From: Bugula neritina
Taxonomy: Eukaryota; Bryozoa; Gymnolaemata; Cheilostomatida; Bugulidae
Assembly (NCBI GenBank): GCA_964035545.1
Contig: OZ037766.1
Coordinates: 24,613,126 to 24,677,125 of the forward strand
Length of the DNA stretch: 64,000 nucleotides
Direction of reading: 5' to 3'
Below, in pieces: positions 39,101-49,715 of this stretch. Made by a program: the position numbers and the translations under genes. The notes beneath the pieces were generated by a model. That model was not told where the DNA came from and made no database searches. It saw only the letters and a program-made list of their open reading frames with translations. Position 1 is the stretch's first letter. Every line of letters begins with the position of its first letter.

Positions 39101-42100
39101 TCTTTGTATGAATAAACTATCGGTTTCGGTATTGTGATGGCTAAGATTTTTATCCACGCATCAATATTGGTACGATTTGACAGTTAATAAACTCGAAAAC
39201 CTGTTGCCAAGTTGGCTAGTAGTTAAAGCATATCTTGCAACCAGACACAAACACAAACCGATACAATAAGACTTATTTTAGAACCAACATGAAAATTTTG
39301 TATTTATTGAAACTTGCAAGTGAATGTTCACGTTAGGTTGGTTGTAACTTTGAATAATATTAATTGAAGTTTATAAAATAAAATGGAATTGAAATTGATT
39401 CAAATAATTGAAATGATAAAACTCTGATACTGATAGTGATTTTATTTTAACAATAAAGTTTTGTTTTACGGTTTTGCTTCAAACTTGATTAAAATTGCTG
39501 TGCCCAGGGAGTAGAGTGAGGGCTACATGTAGTTGAAATCAGAATCCAATTCAAACTATATTTATAATTATTGTTAGCACTCAATCAGTAGTCTCCAATA
39601 GTAATACTATTGGTTTTTGAGTTACTATTTACTTTTAGTATTAAAATCTAGGTATTACTATTACTATTAGTATTGGTTTAGCTTCAACTTTTGGTTAACA
39701 TAAGTTTTATTTTCACTTGTTCTCATAGTGATAGTGTTAGTTTAAGTAATTACTTATAGTTATTACTAATTAGTTATTAGCCCTAGCTTAGCCTCAAATT
39801 TGAAATTTAAAGTTGAAAAATTTTGAACTTATCTTTGAAATAGAATTATATTGTTTTAAAAGCTAGCTTAAAATGAAAATATCCAATTTGATTTTAAATT
39901 TATGAAATTATGGTAGCTAAAACAAATTATGAGAAATTAAATAGCTCTAATGGCTAATCATTGAATTATTTAAAAGTGCACCTATGTTACTTATAATATA
40001 ATATAAGGTAAATATTAAATTAGAAAATTGAATTTCTCAGTTTTTTTTATGAACCTGGGAATGCATTGTCATCTATTTTTTAAGTTCAGTGATAAGTTTT
40101 TATAAGGTGTACGTCATTGAAATGCCATTTAAAAGTATCAAATTGACAGGCTGTTTTAGCATTAGTGAAACATCTACGACTATAGCACTGTCTTACTAAG
40201 TTAAATATTAAGTGAACGTAGCTATAAAGTTGATCCCATCTCTTTATCACCATATTAGTCGTACTTTTACTCAGTTGAGGTTTCATTAGACATTGTATTC
40301 AATTTCATATATTTAAACTAATGTAGGGATGCGGAGACCTAACCTAATTATTAAATTGTGAAAGCAATTTGTTGGTAAACATTAAGGTTTATTCTGGTCA
40401 AAGTATCTATCCATACTAAACTACTTCATTTTAGTTTTAATGAAGTGATTTTTGATAACAAATATAGGTTGTGCAAAAGTAAAACTGTGCAATCGCTGTC
40501 ATGTTATAGCAACAATTATTTGTTTATGCATTTTCGTTATTATGGAGTATTTTAAACTTAGTCACCAATAATTACAATATTTCCAAAGGTTGCTGACAGT
40601 ACAGGGCAATAGCATACTCAATATTGTTACCAAATTTGTTGACAAATGGTGTCTAAGACCTGCGTTGCAAGTGCAGTTAAACATTTAGTGAAAATAGAAA
40701 CATTCAATTAAATATTAACCTGTAATTAGCTCATATATACTATGGTTTGGCATTTGCCTATTTTCTAGATCTAATATTTTAAAAATATGTACTTACCATT
40801 TATTTAATTTTTATAACGTTTTAGCAAAGGCAATCAGGCTTTCGTAGACGAAGATTATGCAGAAGCTGTAAAGGTTAGTTATAAAAATGTTATGGAAAGT
40901 TTCAATGCTTGTGAGCAGTAGTAGCACTGTTACAGCACAGTGCAGTTGTTTGACAGAATTACCCTCATCTAAGTTTGTTTAATTGATTAAATAACAAATG
41001 ACATGTGCACAAAACTGGCTTGCGTTTTTGCTATAAAATATCTTTTTAATATTTTTCAAGCTGTTTTGTAGTGTTGTTGTATTCATCCCTACGAATTTAT
41101 CCATACTTTGTTACTGTATGAATGCTATTCTAACTTTGTTAGTGTTTCTAGCACTACACTGATGTTATTATAACTCTATTACCATGTGTTTTAGCACTAC
41201 ACTGGCATTATTCTAGCTCTATTAGCATGTGTTTTAGCACTACACTGATGCTATTCTAGCTCTATTAGCATGTGTTTTAGCACTACACTGATGCTACTAT
41301 AGATCTATTAGCATGTGTTTTAGCACTACACTGATGCTATTGGAGATAACCCGGAACATGCTGAATATTATTCCAGCAGATCTTATGCTTATTTACGACT
41401 CAACAACTATCCAGGTAAATGTTCCTTGTATTGCTTGAATACCCATACTCTTATCCAGTGTTGTGGGTTGCATTTCACATAATCAATGAAGTTGAGTAGT
41501 CTTTGCTTACAAGCTTGATGATGAGAAAATTCTAGAAACTTTGGTTGATTTTTTGCTTTTATAAGTTTTTTTTATTTGAAGTTTTTGGTATTTTATGCTA
41601 AAATATGTATATTTATTCGAGTGTGCTTAGGTTTTAGAGCTTGCTGAAACAATGAAACATGGTATTATTTTTAAACATTTCAATTCTGTCTAGAATTGCT
41701 TTTTTGAATTTAATCAAAGTTTTTATAATCCAATAGTTTTTAATAGCTGAGTAATATTTTTCTATTGGGTAAACTCTGTTTTGTGCATTTATTTTACAAG
41801 TAAATATGTCATATGATTATTGCACTTGGCATTTAACTCTGGTCAAATAAATTTTATCTATATACAGCTATTCGTAATCAATTCACATGGTTTAGATTTC
41901 ATTTCCATACGAATTAGTGATGGTTATTTAATGGAATAGTTAGCAGTCTAGATGCCACATAATTATAAAGAACAGCTCAGAAGGACTAGGCTTTTATATG
42001 CCTGCTCTTTGCAAACAGCAAATTGTTGGGAAGTCTTTTATTTTGATATTGTACAGCACGCCTACCTTCCTTTATATTTGAACATAAACTTAAAAACTAT

Positions 42101-45100
42101 TTTTTGCTGTAATAGATATTAAGAAACTTTATAGTTAATCTTATTGAGAATTGGTGGCAGTGTAGTAGTTCTTGATGATGATAACTAGAAATTCCTCACC
42201 TTATACAGGAGCAATGTGTTGAATATTAACCATGTGGGATTTGTCTCCCCTTATAGATGCCCTATCAGATGCTGTCAAGGCGTTGAATATTTCACCAAAA
42301 AATGTCAATGCTTTGGTAAGGAAAGGAATAGCCCTGTATAACCTGGGTCAGCTAGAGGAGTCTATGGTGGAATTAGAGGCAGCCAAGGCATTGGATAAAG
42401 GTTTCATAATATAATACAGTATACACACAGTTGTATAGTATCTTACCTTTGGGTTGTATAATATTATACATATGAGTTATATGATATTCTATAGCCTATA
42501 GTAATTTTAATAGTATAAAATCTATAAGCGCTAATAGTATATATTGTAGCACACTTATGTTATAATACATGCCGTAATGCAATATATACTATGGGTGCAA
42601 TTATAATGCATTATAATACACATTTGCAAGTATGAAATAGTAAGTTTATAAGTTGCATTTCATATAATTCAATGAATTTTATACTACATTATAACTGCAG
42701 CTTATATTTAGTATAATTATATTATGCCAACTTCTTGATAAAAATTTTGGGTAGATGGTTTGAATTGTATAAAATACTTGTTCAGTTCTCTTACTGTGAT
42801 ATATTTGTTGGAGCTTTGCCAACTAATCTCTATGTCTCACAGATAACCAAAACAGAAGCCTGCCTGAGTGGTATGAGAAGTGTAGCATAGATCTAGAGAA
42901 GAAGAAGGCAAGTGAGCCCCCACCCCCTCCTCCCCCTCCTACCATCAGGTTAGACTAATTTCTTATATTAGAAACACTCTTTTACTCATTCACCAGTTGG
43001 ACTAAGCAAACCTATTATATTTTATTAAATATGGTAGTAATAACTGTGTAGTCTCAGTTCCGACATGATAAGCATTGTATAAATGATATACCCTTGTGCT
43101 AGTTATTGTGTGTTGTGGAGTTACTGTGAACATATGCTACCCTAGATATGACTGGTACCAGACAGAGGCTAATGTAGTGGTAACCATCTTAGTGAAGAAA
43201 TTACCTCAAGACCATTTTAAACACGAAGTCACTGATAGCACTGTAAGTTGTCTTCTCTTTTCTACTAATCTAAAATTTAGGCTAACTTTTGTGTTTTAGT
43301 ATAACAGCTCAACTACAAAAGTGTAGGGAAGCTTGAGTGTGAGCAAAATAATGCCGAAACACACTGGAAGTGCAGCTAACAATCTGTCTGTCTAGCGGAA
43401 TTTAATAATTAATTTACTGCAGCACTGCATAATAAATTAAGCACACATTTTTCTTAATTTTTTATAATTCTATTCAAATAAATTATGTCTTTTAAAGATA
43501 ACAATTTAGTATATACAGAATTTCCCACTATTACATCATCATTTTTCCAAATAGTAACAAAGATATTTAGTTTAATTTATTACATGCTAAATTCTACTGT
43601 AAATTTACTCGTTATTTTAATAAAATGTGTTTTTGCTGTATTCATTCTGGATGATAAAACAATATCTCAATCCTAATTAAAGAGAAATTAACCATATCAT
43701 TTAACGTACACTTTTGGTTTTCTAAATTTAAGTGCAAGTATGCAACTATAGAAAGTTAGAAAATTTTAATATTGTATGTGTTGTGAAAATTGACCTAAAA
43801 TTGTTGTTGAAACACATTTTTGAATGATTGTGTCAGATGATTTATCTACTCTTTGATTCATATCACTCCAATACTGTTACACTCCCTCACTCATGTTAAT
43901 CACTCCTACATTATCTGCTTACATATGCTGTTATCTACCTGTTTAACGCTGGCTTTATTATAAGCAGCATATACCTTGGTTTTACTGTTTTAGCTTTCAA
44001 GTCTGCTGATTTTTAAAGCTTTATAACTGGTTTGGCAATCAAATAAAAAATTATTTTATTTTCAATGCTAATATTGGGGGAATTTATTGAAAATAAAATA
44101 TGTAATATGTTTAAAAAAAACTCCATACTTATGATGCGAGAAATTGTCTAAATTTCTGTTCCCTATTCTCATAAAATCTTATATTGAAGAGGAGAAAACT
44201 CCAATGTATTTTATAATTTAAGTTGACAAATACTCATTAGGATGTCTGCAATATTAATAATATGGATTATAATTTTAGGATTTGTTTAAAATTTCGAAAT
44301 GTATGTATATTAATTTTGTATCTCACTTGTGTTTTGTAGCTGGACTTAGAACTTATTATACCTGGTACAAGTTCAGAATGGAAGCAGCATTTCAACCTGG
44401 CTCATGAAATAGATAGCTCTAAGAGTGTGGTGAAAGTCTTGTCTACTAAGGTGAGCTGATAGCTGCTAGATTACACTAGGTGCACACGCAGTGTTCTATT
44501 TATTGTATCATCTGCCATCAGAGATAAACAGTGCTTCCAGACAAAATAAAGTAGGAATTTGATAAAATTTTCAAATCTGAAGAATAATAAAATAATAGAA
44601 GTAATAAATCTGAGATTGTTTTTATTCTTCTGGTACTCTGATATTCTTACTCTGCCATTACTAACAGCTGAATAATATGGCATCAGAATCAGAAAAAGTA
44701 AACTAGGCTAGGCTAGCTTTTAGCTATTGCTTGATAAAATCTGTTGTTTAGCAACAATAGTTAGGGTGAAGCTGATGAGAAGGTGCTCAGTTTATATGTG
44801 CAAACGTAATAGTAACTGCATTTATAAAAGACAACTCCAAAGTTTTGTCTCGGCTTACTTTCACAGCCTGTTCGCACACTATTATAGTGAAACTGTTTTT
44901 GAGCTTCTTACCATAAGTTGACGATGCCTCCTTTCAGGAAACGTTATACAAGAAATAATATACAAAACATGTTAAATTTCTGCAATATTTTCAAAAACAA
45001 TATTCTTGCATACTGCCTAAAGCTCAATATTGTTGTTAAATGAGTATTAGAGGTAAAGAAAAGTGTGCAGCTTATGTTGACAACTGTTTGGCTATTAGAT

Positions 45101-47135
45101 TAGAAATTGCTTGATATAACTCTTAGAAGACAAAATCATAGTTAACAAATATGTTAAAGAGTTTGAAAAGCTAAGGTCAAACATTGTGTTAATAAATATT
45201 TTTATGTTTATATTTATGTTTATAATATTTATATTTCTATGAATTTGGCAGCTATTGATGTATCAGAATCTAGAAATGCTCCTCTCGAAAATATACTGTA
45301 AGCCTTGAAGGATTGCCAATTCACCAGTCTACTTTTGTAGGTAGAAGTCAAATTATATAAACGAGAGGGTATTCGGTGGAATGCTTTGGAGGCAGGATCT
45401 GACCTTGACACTCTGAAAACCTTTACAAAGACCCAACAGGGTTAGTCTCATTCTTGTCTCAATTTTATTTGACAGCTTGGGATTTATTAGAATATGCCTA
45501 ACATTAAAACCTGTGTGCTGGTAGAATAAACTTGTATGGAGCAGCTGTGGTGTAGTGGTTAGAGTGCTGGCCATACAAGGTCAGTGGTTTAATTTCAATC
45601 ACTGGTGGTGATGTTGGGAAGAACATCCAGTCATAATTGCCTCTGTGCCACAATAGAAGACAAGTTTGTTGCCTGCTTTAAAAAAACCTTTCATCAGAGA
45701 TGGTTATTATTATAAACTCTAGTGAGAGTAAGATAGAATTTCATAGCGGTATAAAAGTGTAAAGGCCTGGCCACACGTGAGAATCACACGAAACTCTTGT
45801 GACGATTTTCGTGAGTTATCTTTTGGTATTGTGATTATCACGACCGTGAGGTCAGGCCTTTAATAAGAAGAGTTATGTAAAGCTAAAGCTCTTCTGACCC
45901 TGGCCAATAAAGTGTCATCTAGTCTGACATGTTTGACTTTTATCATGGCCAAACAAATTCTGCTGATATGTTAATGACAAAAATGTTGAATTTTGAAATA
46001 TTTTCAAATGAATATGTTTTTGTGGACATTTTGTGACATTTTGTCTTCTTGTATTTTATATGTTTCTACAGTGAATGATGTTGAATGCAATTTTACTAAA
46101 GATCTCTATTTATTAACACAAGAACTGTTAAGTGATAGAAGATTGTAAGATTAATGTTGTATTCATAGATACGAGACCAATTGGTGACAGCAAATGGGAC
46201 AAATTGGCAGCACAGGCAGTAGAGGAAGAGAATGCCGAGCAGAAGGAAGGTGACGCTGCCTTGCAGAAACTATTTCAAGATATTTATAAAGATGGGAGTG
46301 ATGAGACTCGGAGGGCTATGAACAAATCATTTGTATGTTTAGTAATTACACACAATATTAATAGCTGATTGAAGGTTGAATTGTATTGTATTCACTTGTT
46401 TTGCTTAGACTGGGTAGACCTCATTTACTTGGACTGTACCTGTGTCTGTTACATTATAATTAAACCACCATCTCTAAATCATGGTTGATATTACCTTTTG
46501 AGCGTGATGAATTTATCCTCTCTCGTGTTGTGTAAATTACCTCAATATATTTAGCCTCTTTGCCTTCTATCTCCAGTTTTGTTATGGTTCTATCCCCAGA
46601 TAATGGTCTCACCCCACACACAGTACACACAGTAGCACACTGTAGTACACACTGTAGTATACACTGTAGTACACACTGTAGTACACGCAGTAGTACACTG
46701 TAGTACACACAGTAGCACACACTGTAGTACACACTGTAGTACACACTGTAGTACGCGCAGTAGTACACTGTAGTACACACAGTAGCACACACTGTAGTAC
46801 ACACTGTGGCACACACTGTGGCACACACTGTAGTACTTACAGTAGTACACACTGTAGTACACTGTAGTACACACAGTAGCACACACTGTAGTACACTGTA
46901 GTACACACAGTAGCACACACTGTAGTACACACTGTGGCACACACTGTAGTACTTACAGTAGTACACACTGTAGTATTTAGTGCTATTCAGCTACAATTGT
47001 CACAAATGGTCACAATCTATGTTACAGCAACAATCTGGGGGAACGGTTTTGAGCACTAACTGGGGAGATATTGGTAAAAAAGATGTAGAAGTGAAGCCCC
47101 CAGATGGTATGGAATACAAAACGTGGAGTCAGTGA
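33124..47135 (+). CDS. SUGT1: SGT1 homolog, HSP90 co-chaperone (TPR-CS-SGS)
   Basis: Ten exons: 33124-33143, 40825-40873, 41324-41414, 42257-42400, 42843-42948, 43146-43242, 44340-44450, 45341-45440, 46169-46332, 47028-47135 (990 nt, 329 aa; human isoforms 333 and 365). SGT1 is a cytosolic HSP90 adaptor acting with SKP1/SCF ligases, kinetochore assembly and NLR receptors. Domains: TPR region about 1-115 ([18 protein letters not shown] at the start), a linker with eight consecutive prolines at about 125-135, the CS domain at about 138-215 opening [15 protein letters not shown], and the SGS domain at about 240-329 with RRAMNKSF and [16 protein letters not shown]. All phases fit, so this copy looks functional. 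Intron 1 holds a 5.9-kb BEL element; the exon 3 acceptor is tandemly repeated; exons 8-9 lie in a duplicated block. An upstream ATG at 33083 opens an overlapping frame. Confidence 0.95.
33345..33666 (+). repeat. 5' LTR of the BEL/Pao element
   Basis: Starts TGTATTGGTATGCC and ends AAACCGATACA, so the ends are TG...CA with an inverted TGTAT/ATACA pair. Two AATAAA motifs lie at 33512-33517 and 33587-33592. Length 322 bp, matching the 3' copy. Confidence 0.95.
33690..38714 (+). CDS. BEL/Pao Gag-Pol polyprotein without reverse transcriptase
   Basis: One open frame of 1674 codons from the first internal ATG (33690); the frame also extends upstream into the LTR without an ATG. Domains in order: a coiled N-terminal Gag part; a DUF1759-like Gag domain (about 355-540; [29 protein letters not shown]); Cys/His-rich zinc motifs (about 570-640; [14 protein letters not shown]); a retropepsin-like DUF1758 domain with D712-G-G-S where D-[ST]-G is usual; about 180 residues of Ser/Thr-rich linker (about 840-1020); an RNase H-like part ([27 protein letters not shown]) in which the expected TDS reads I-N1069-S; integrase with an HHCC zinc site and D1367, D1432, E1482; and a DUF5641 tail ([15 protein letters not shown]). 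No reverse transcriptase blocks and no Y-x-DD box occur. It probably depends on another element's RT. Confidence 0.9.
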   Translation: MDRQDIVNLKKQRTTLRSKVTMLTNLIESAISSSNSTQVECLRSQLESTYQEFLTIHYDFLEYVSSDESMEDIAYVNKMSPVEYYQAVKASYDKAISDCNTWHSKFYKIKHSLILAIKKANGLVTDCTDNTLITEHHRKCVALSESLADTIGFSDLLLELDEVILSLDYCMSKFTLMSKAQSQSMSFEHRESDPSVVRSGPAESGVGGGSPSDGASHAPTMVASSRLFSSRSHPSTHEATLAPNPGVTASGSDRQVLREDHTSGEALASNPGVIASTNVRDVRFSSFSVRDLHGSPDRAAHSEFLIRGATSSVVNAYDSYPNGTSQISYDSRHTSGNNFNSSIHKTHSQPKPFNGTRYYWPEFRSVWLRYATMFYDDVDRACELKKFLTGEALEMVQPIFATQPQAYERMMCRLEEVYNDPSMSVQAVFNNLQELKPVKEGDARELVKMANAVESSYSQLGEVGLLQTVTLPQVDTLANLLPTSIRRDWDRHFHSLTHEERIKPFPHLMRFLEQERQIALRRIETVNPQSSSMHKQKVKMFHAESSGPKSSSNRSTNNSKIIDSKNYCFIHCSKRHCLVECRNFLALSVEERYKLIKTNSLCVRCLGAHEPKRCPNFRTPCSVCDKTTHHVLLCIKSAETNTHTNCNTNKNKLKADQIKHKSNENSETPAVSTTVHVSPNHGAHNHPGNATVFAIQQAQVVGTSHTAIIFFDGGSNASFISERAAKAWDARQIDKVNLEMNTLGEHEVSETSTIYEVKLQTPKGRTFAILAYSLRKLTGAINRPLDANILKSLFPKVDTHKLLKKTGPIDLLIGNDLLGLHPKHQVDQAGPHLYVYSGPFGLCVQGSHPALSNFSTLPSSSFHVQATMAHEKLEEVEFTQSIHNDTLNSCDFELSTVSTPTYSVNSPDASPSQFAKSFSRPQTIINYGESHTIATECGMIESADDSDPLQSPGDPDTESAGQIGSGQLNRSLEVNDSMSMSVEIKRKYEFTSSTSITQSTPVPANERAESKATAKGVNKATAKCRIAPIKQQLKIPQLELNAAVWSKRGRQVIKTEMRYEFEKVYQLINSKTVLKMFQKKSTRFHVYEGVRIGEIQGATNGDMSCWHWVSGKENTADWLTRGKPVNDIGPESEWWRGPNFLYLPEDQWDIKSPSDSNELVFGEKKIVYTVTASTEVQSFIKYENFSSLKSLTWTIARVCNIFKYKSFKGIQSDLITVEDLRQTKLYLLKQVQRTIDSELSKIKEKYTRLHPIKTESEVWIVGSRLLRHNPMTAIKTHTQSIFPTSHYFTYLAMRQAHINSYHRGRDATLARFREEFWTMQGSKVARGIVTSCQMCRLKQPRFTDQLMGSLPTERLTTGPPFNNVMIDLFGPYIVRGEKQTRTSSKAYEVIFTDISSRAAHIEAVFGYDSDSFLLALTRFVNIRGWPSKIYSDPGTQLAGAEKELKDMWRRMDKDSIKKTSAENGLQWEFGPGDSPWYQGAAESLIKAVKRCFTFSKSNRRLSPTEFLTICTEAANTLNERPLGLLPDSDSEINILTPNCQLIGRPFIKNPGNWNTDYSLRGRLALVNTVSDDFWRKWTELYAPTLIHHQKWHTPRRNFQVGDVVVVMDPNQLRNQYKLARVHQVYPSKDGVVRKVAFSYKNYKVAGKLRDYVGCKDNIITRSVHRLALLTEVNP
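38944..39265 (+). repeat. 3' LTR of the BEL/Pao element
   Basis: 322 bp with the same ends and, by reading both copies, the same sequence as 33345-33666. It is followed by the second ATAAG target duplication. Confidence 0.95.
39271..40824 (+). other. Rest of SUGT1 intron 1
   Basis: AT-rich sequence with a TAG/TAC/TAT trinucleotide-like stretch at about 39590-39780 (repeated TACTATTAGTATT-like words). No exon, RNA gene or recognisable element was seen. Confidence 0.6.
41124..41338 (+). repeat. 43-bp tandem repeat carrying the SUGT1 exon 3 splice acceptor, five copies
   Basis: Each unit contains CTCTATTAGCATGTGTTTTAG followed by CACTACACTGAT, that is, the end of intron 2 and the first 12-15 bases of exon 3. 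Acceptor-plus-exon starts fall at 41152, 41195, 41238, 41281 and 41324, exactly 43 bp apart. Only the last runs into the rest of exon 3. The first copy is the most diverged. Confidence 0.93.
45537..45735 (+). mobile_element. tRNA-derived SINE-like repeat, family S2, in SUGT1 intron 8
   Basis: Head GGAGCAGCTGTGGTGTAGTGG with a box A match, core GGTGATGTTGGGAAGAACATC, CATAATTGCCTCTGTGCC, and tail CTTTCATCAGAGATGG. It is also present in the inverted block at about 52020-52185, so it was inserted before that duplication. Confidence 0.7.
45762..45862. mobile_element. Short MITE with AGGCCTG inverted ends
   Basis: About 100 bp with ends AAGGCCTGGCCACACG and, inverted, AAGGCCTGACCTCACGG, and further internal inverted similarity. 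The flanks are consistent with a TA or TAA target duplication. The inverted copy of this block (about 51985-52030) lacks the element and reads directly through (AGTATAAATAAGAGGAG), a natural empty site. The superfamily is not assigned; TAA would suit PIF/Harbinger and TA would suit Tc1/mariner. Confidence 0.7.
46608..46975 (+). repeat. 12-bp minisatellite, GTAGTACACACT units
   Basis: About 30 imperfect copies of a 12-bp unit in SUGT1 intron 9, just upstream of exon 10. On the minus strand it gives Tyr-Tyr-Ser-Val-type open frames, which are artefacts. The related inverted tract at about 51316-51425 has fewer units. Confidence 0.9.
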
Positions 47136-49715
47136 AGCATGCCCTCCATCCTGTAACCAACAATACTGTATAAGTGATGCATCCTGAACATGCCTGCTTT
47201 TCTATCTTCAAGTGTTGCTAAACAATACCTATTCAATCCAATAGTTTGGCTGTTAGCTCTTTACATTACATACTATTTAGTGCAACTAGCTACAGGTTGT
47301 CTATTAAACCATCATATTCCAAGTGTACACTTACTACAGCATATGGCTGTACACTTACTACAGCATATGGCAGTACACTGTTTCTTTGATCTTTGATACA
47401 GAGTCTGGTGTCATTGGTTGTGTTATGTTAATAGTGTAAAGTTCTCTTAAAATGAAAGATTTTCAGTGTGTTTTTAATGTAATATTTTAGCTAAATTTGC
47501 TGCAAGTTGTCCTTAAAGCCTGCTGTGGATTTTATGTATATAGTTTTCACAATTTTACCTTCTCAGCTAGTAGTATTGTTGCCATTTACCACTTAGGTAT
47601 GTGTGTTTGTTACCTAACAGAAGTCTATATCTGCTGTGACGTGACATGACCTACTAGTGTTAACGGGTTCAATTGCCACAACCATATTGAGCTGATGATA
47701 TTTTTTAAGAAGCTTTAGGATTATACAAAAAGGTCTTCTATTGTATGCTATATAGTGTTTACACTTGGTTATGTATGACTAATACAAAGTGATTTTTTGT
47801 TTTCAAGTATTAAATGAAATATGGAAATACAAAACCAGTGATGATATTTAAATTATTGAGTAAGTTAGGCCACTTGACTGCTAAATGTTTGTAATGTTTC
47901 TTTAACAAACTCCACTTGCAACATAAAGCTGCATTGTTCAAACTTTAATGTATTAGTAAAGATTTTGCATTGCAAAATAACATAACTAATAGAAGGAAAG
48001 TTGTATTAGCTTATAATATCCTGATGAGATAAGCTTGTGCCACCATTCATAGTTGTTTCAATTCATTTAGAGCCAAAGTAAAAACAATAACTATTGTCTT
48101 TGTTTTATAAACAATTTGATGACAAATTTTAACATAGAATGCACATTCATTATAGTTACATGGCCTACAGCATACTAGACATAAATTTAGTCTCATTTCT
48201 TGTATAACCTACAGACTGCACATATTAACATCATAAACTCTCACGAACCTGTAAAACTTGCTACACTGTGAAAAGTTGTACCACACAAACCTAATAGGAG
48301 AAGAAAGGTTTCAGAAGGTAAAATGTTTTAAAAGTATTTATTAGGACTAAATTATTGACTATAAGAATCATTTAATAATTGGCTGCTTTTTAGCACCATG
48401 ACTTCACCGACCATGAAATTTTTGTAAACTGCTGCGCCTTGTAAATTTTCTTTTCAGTAGCCATATTGAAAAGTCACTGATTCAAGGTCTTATCGAAAAA
48501 TTGATGCAATAGTTATCCCACTTTATAGTTGGTAAAATGGCTAATTGCTTTTTGGACTTCTGTAGTGTCTGGAGTTGAAATGAAGTGGATTGTGTTACTA
48601 CTAGTGTGTTTGCAAATTATAACAGCAGCATGGCTGAGATACCCCTTTTCATGGCTAAACTTGACTCCCCAAAAGTGTAAATCTCGGCATTGCTTCTACT
48701 CAAGAAATGTGTAAGTAAAAGAAGCTACAAGAACAAGTAGTTTTGCTTATAATTGCCATATATAATAGGCAACATATATGCAAAATAAATATTGGAATAT
48801 TTTTTATTGGAAAATTAAATAAATTTAAAATTTCTTGCTTGAATTTCAAAGCAGTAGGCTAAAGGTTATGTTAGTGGAGTAGTGGAGAAACTGAGAAATC
48901 AAGAAATTATGACTGGATGCTGTCCCTAACATCACATCTACTTTGATTTGAAGCTGAAACTTTGTTTTACTAAGCCAGTGCTCTAACCACTAGATCATAG
49001 TTGATAATAATAATATAATGCCTAACTAATGCACAATAATGATATTAATAACTATATCGTCAACAAATACAATGGCTATAATGTAAAAGTCCCACATACA
49101 TGTACAGTTAGTATTTCTGAAACTATATCTTAATTGGTAACCCATATGTTGAAAATTATTACTTTTTATGATTGTAGTAATCTGAACCAGCTGCAATGTT
49201 TTAAAGGTTGCCGTTGTAGCCAAGGCAATGTTTGCACTAGTATATAGACAATCATCTCAAGACATAATAGGAAAGGGTGATTGCATAGCACATATTACAT
49301 AATATAAATATACATATATGATATATGAACATTATATGTTATTTAATACAAACATACTTTTATTGTTTTGTTGCCAAATCCATCTGGCAATGTTCTTTGT
49401 TATGTTATAATCATTTTTAATGTTTTTGGTAATCAGCTAAGTTGGTATTAGCTATATAACATTATTGTAACATTATTCAGTCTCACTGGTTTATTGCAAG
49501 GCAAAGTTGCAAAGCTGCAATGTACGTAAGAGTAAGCACAGTGGCCTTTTTTTAACTTGCATTAGCAATAATTTTCTTGTTGCAATGTTTTAAACAAGAT
49601 TAGTTTTTATCTGCATGACCCGCTAAAGTAGTATAATACAGTTTGATTTAATAGAGATGTTTGCTGTATACTCTTACTGAATATACATAGTAATAGTTAT
49701 TGAACTAACAAAATT
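47136..49715. other. Downstream of SUGT1, no gene seen
   Basis: This contains a short direct repeat (CACTTACTACAGCATATGGC, twice, about 47328-47372) and a truncated S2 repeat on the minus strand (about 48890-49010). A 61-codon frame at 48529-48714 includes a hydrophobic stretch (WIVLLLVCLQIITAAWL), but it has no start context or partner exon that I can support. Confidence 0.5.
48890..49010 (-). mobile_element. tRNA-derived SINE-like repeat, family S2, truncated
   Basis: On the minus strand: ATGATCTAGTGGTTAGAGCACTGG, then GATGTTAGGGACAGCATCC and CATAATT. The body is cut short compared with 45537-45735. Confidence 0.6.

Larger units (their letters stand above)
33345..39265 (+). mobile_element. 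BEL/Pao LTR retrotransposon, full-length, lacking an RT domain
   Basis: A 5.92-kb element with 322-bp LTRs, flanked by the 5-bp direct repeat ATAAG (33340-33344 and 39266-39270). It lies in SUGT1 intron 1 in the sense orientation. The internal part carries one long gag-pol frame (33690-38714) and a 230-bp GC-richer 3' untranslated part. The LTR pair appears identical over its whole length by eye, which implies a very recent insertion. No convincing primer-binding site follows the 5' LTR, and no purine run abuts the 3' LTR. Confidence 0.93.
45040..46980 (+). repeat. Inverted duplication, block A (contains SUGT1 exons 8-9)
   Basis: This block reappears in inverse orientation at about 51310-52690. 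Shared landmarks are AAAAGTGTGCAGC near 45060, exon 8, the S2 repeat at 45537, TTTTGTCTTCTTG near 46045, AAGGTTGAATTGTATTG near 46372, AATATATTTAGCC near 46542, and the GTAGTACACACT minisatellite. The edges are approximate because identity is only moderate. Confidence 0.8.

Noticed and set aside
41124-41338. Alternative tandem exons of SUGT1
   Set aside because: Only the last unit has a donor-bounded exon; the upstream units hold the acceptor and about 15 exon bases and return to intron sequence.
46460-46966. Tyr-Ser-Val-Cys repeat frame of 168 codons on the minus strand
   Set aside because: Translation of the 12-bp minisatellite in SUGT1 intron 9; it lies antisense and lacks any domain.
46608-46975. 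CRISPR-like array
   Set aside because: Units are contiguous 12-bp repeats without unique spacers, in an animal intron.
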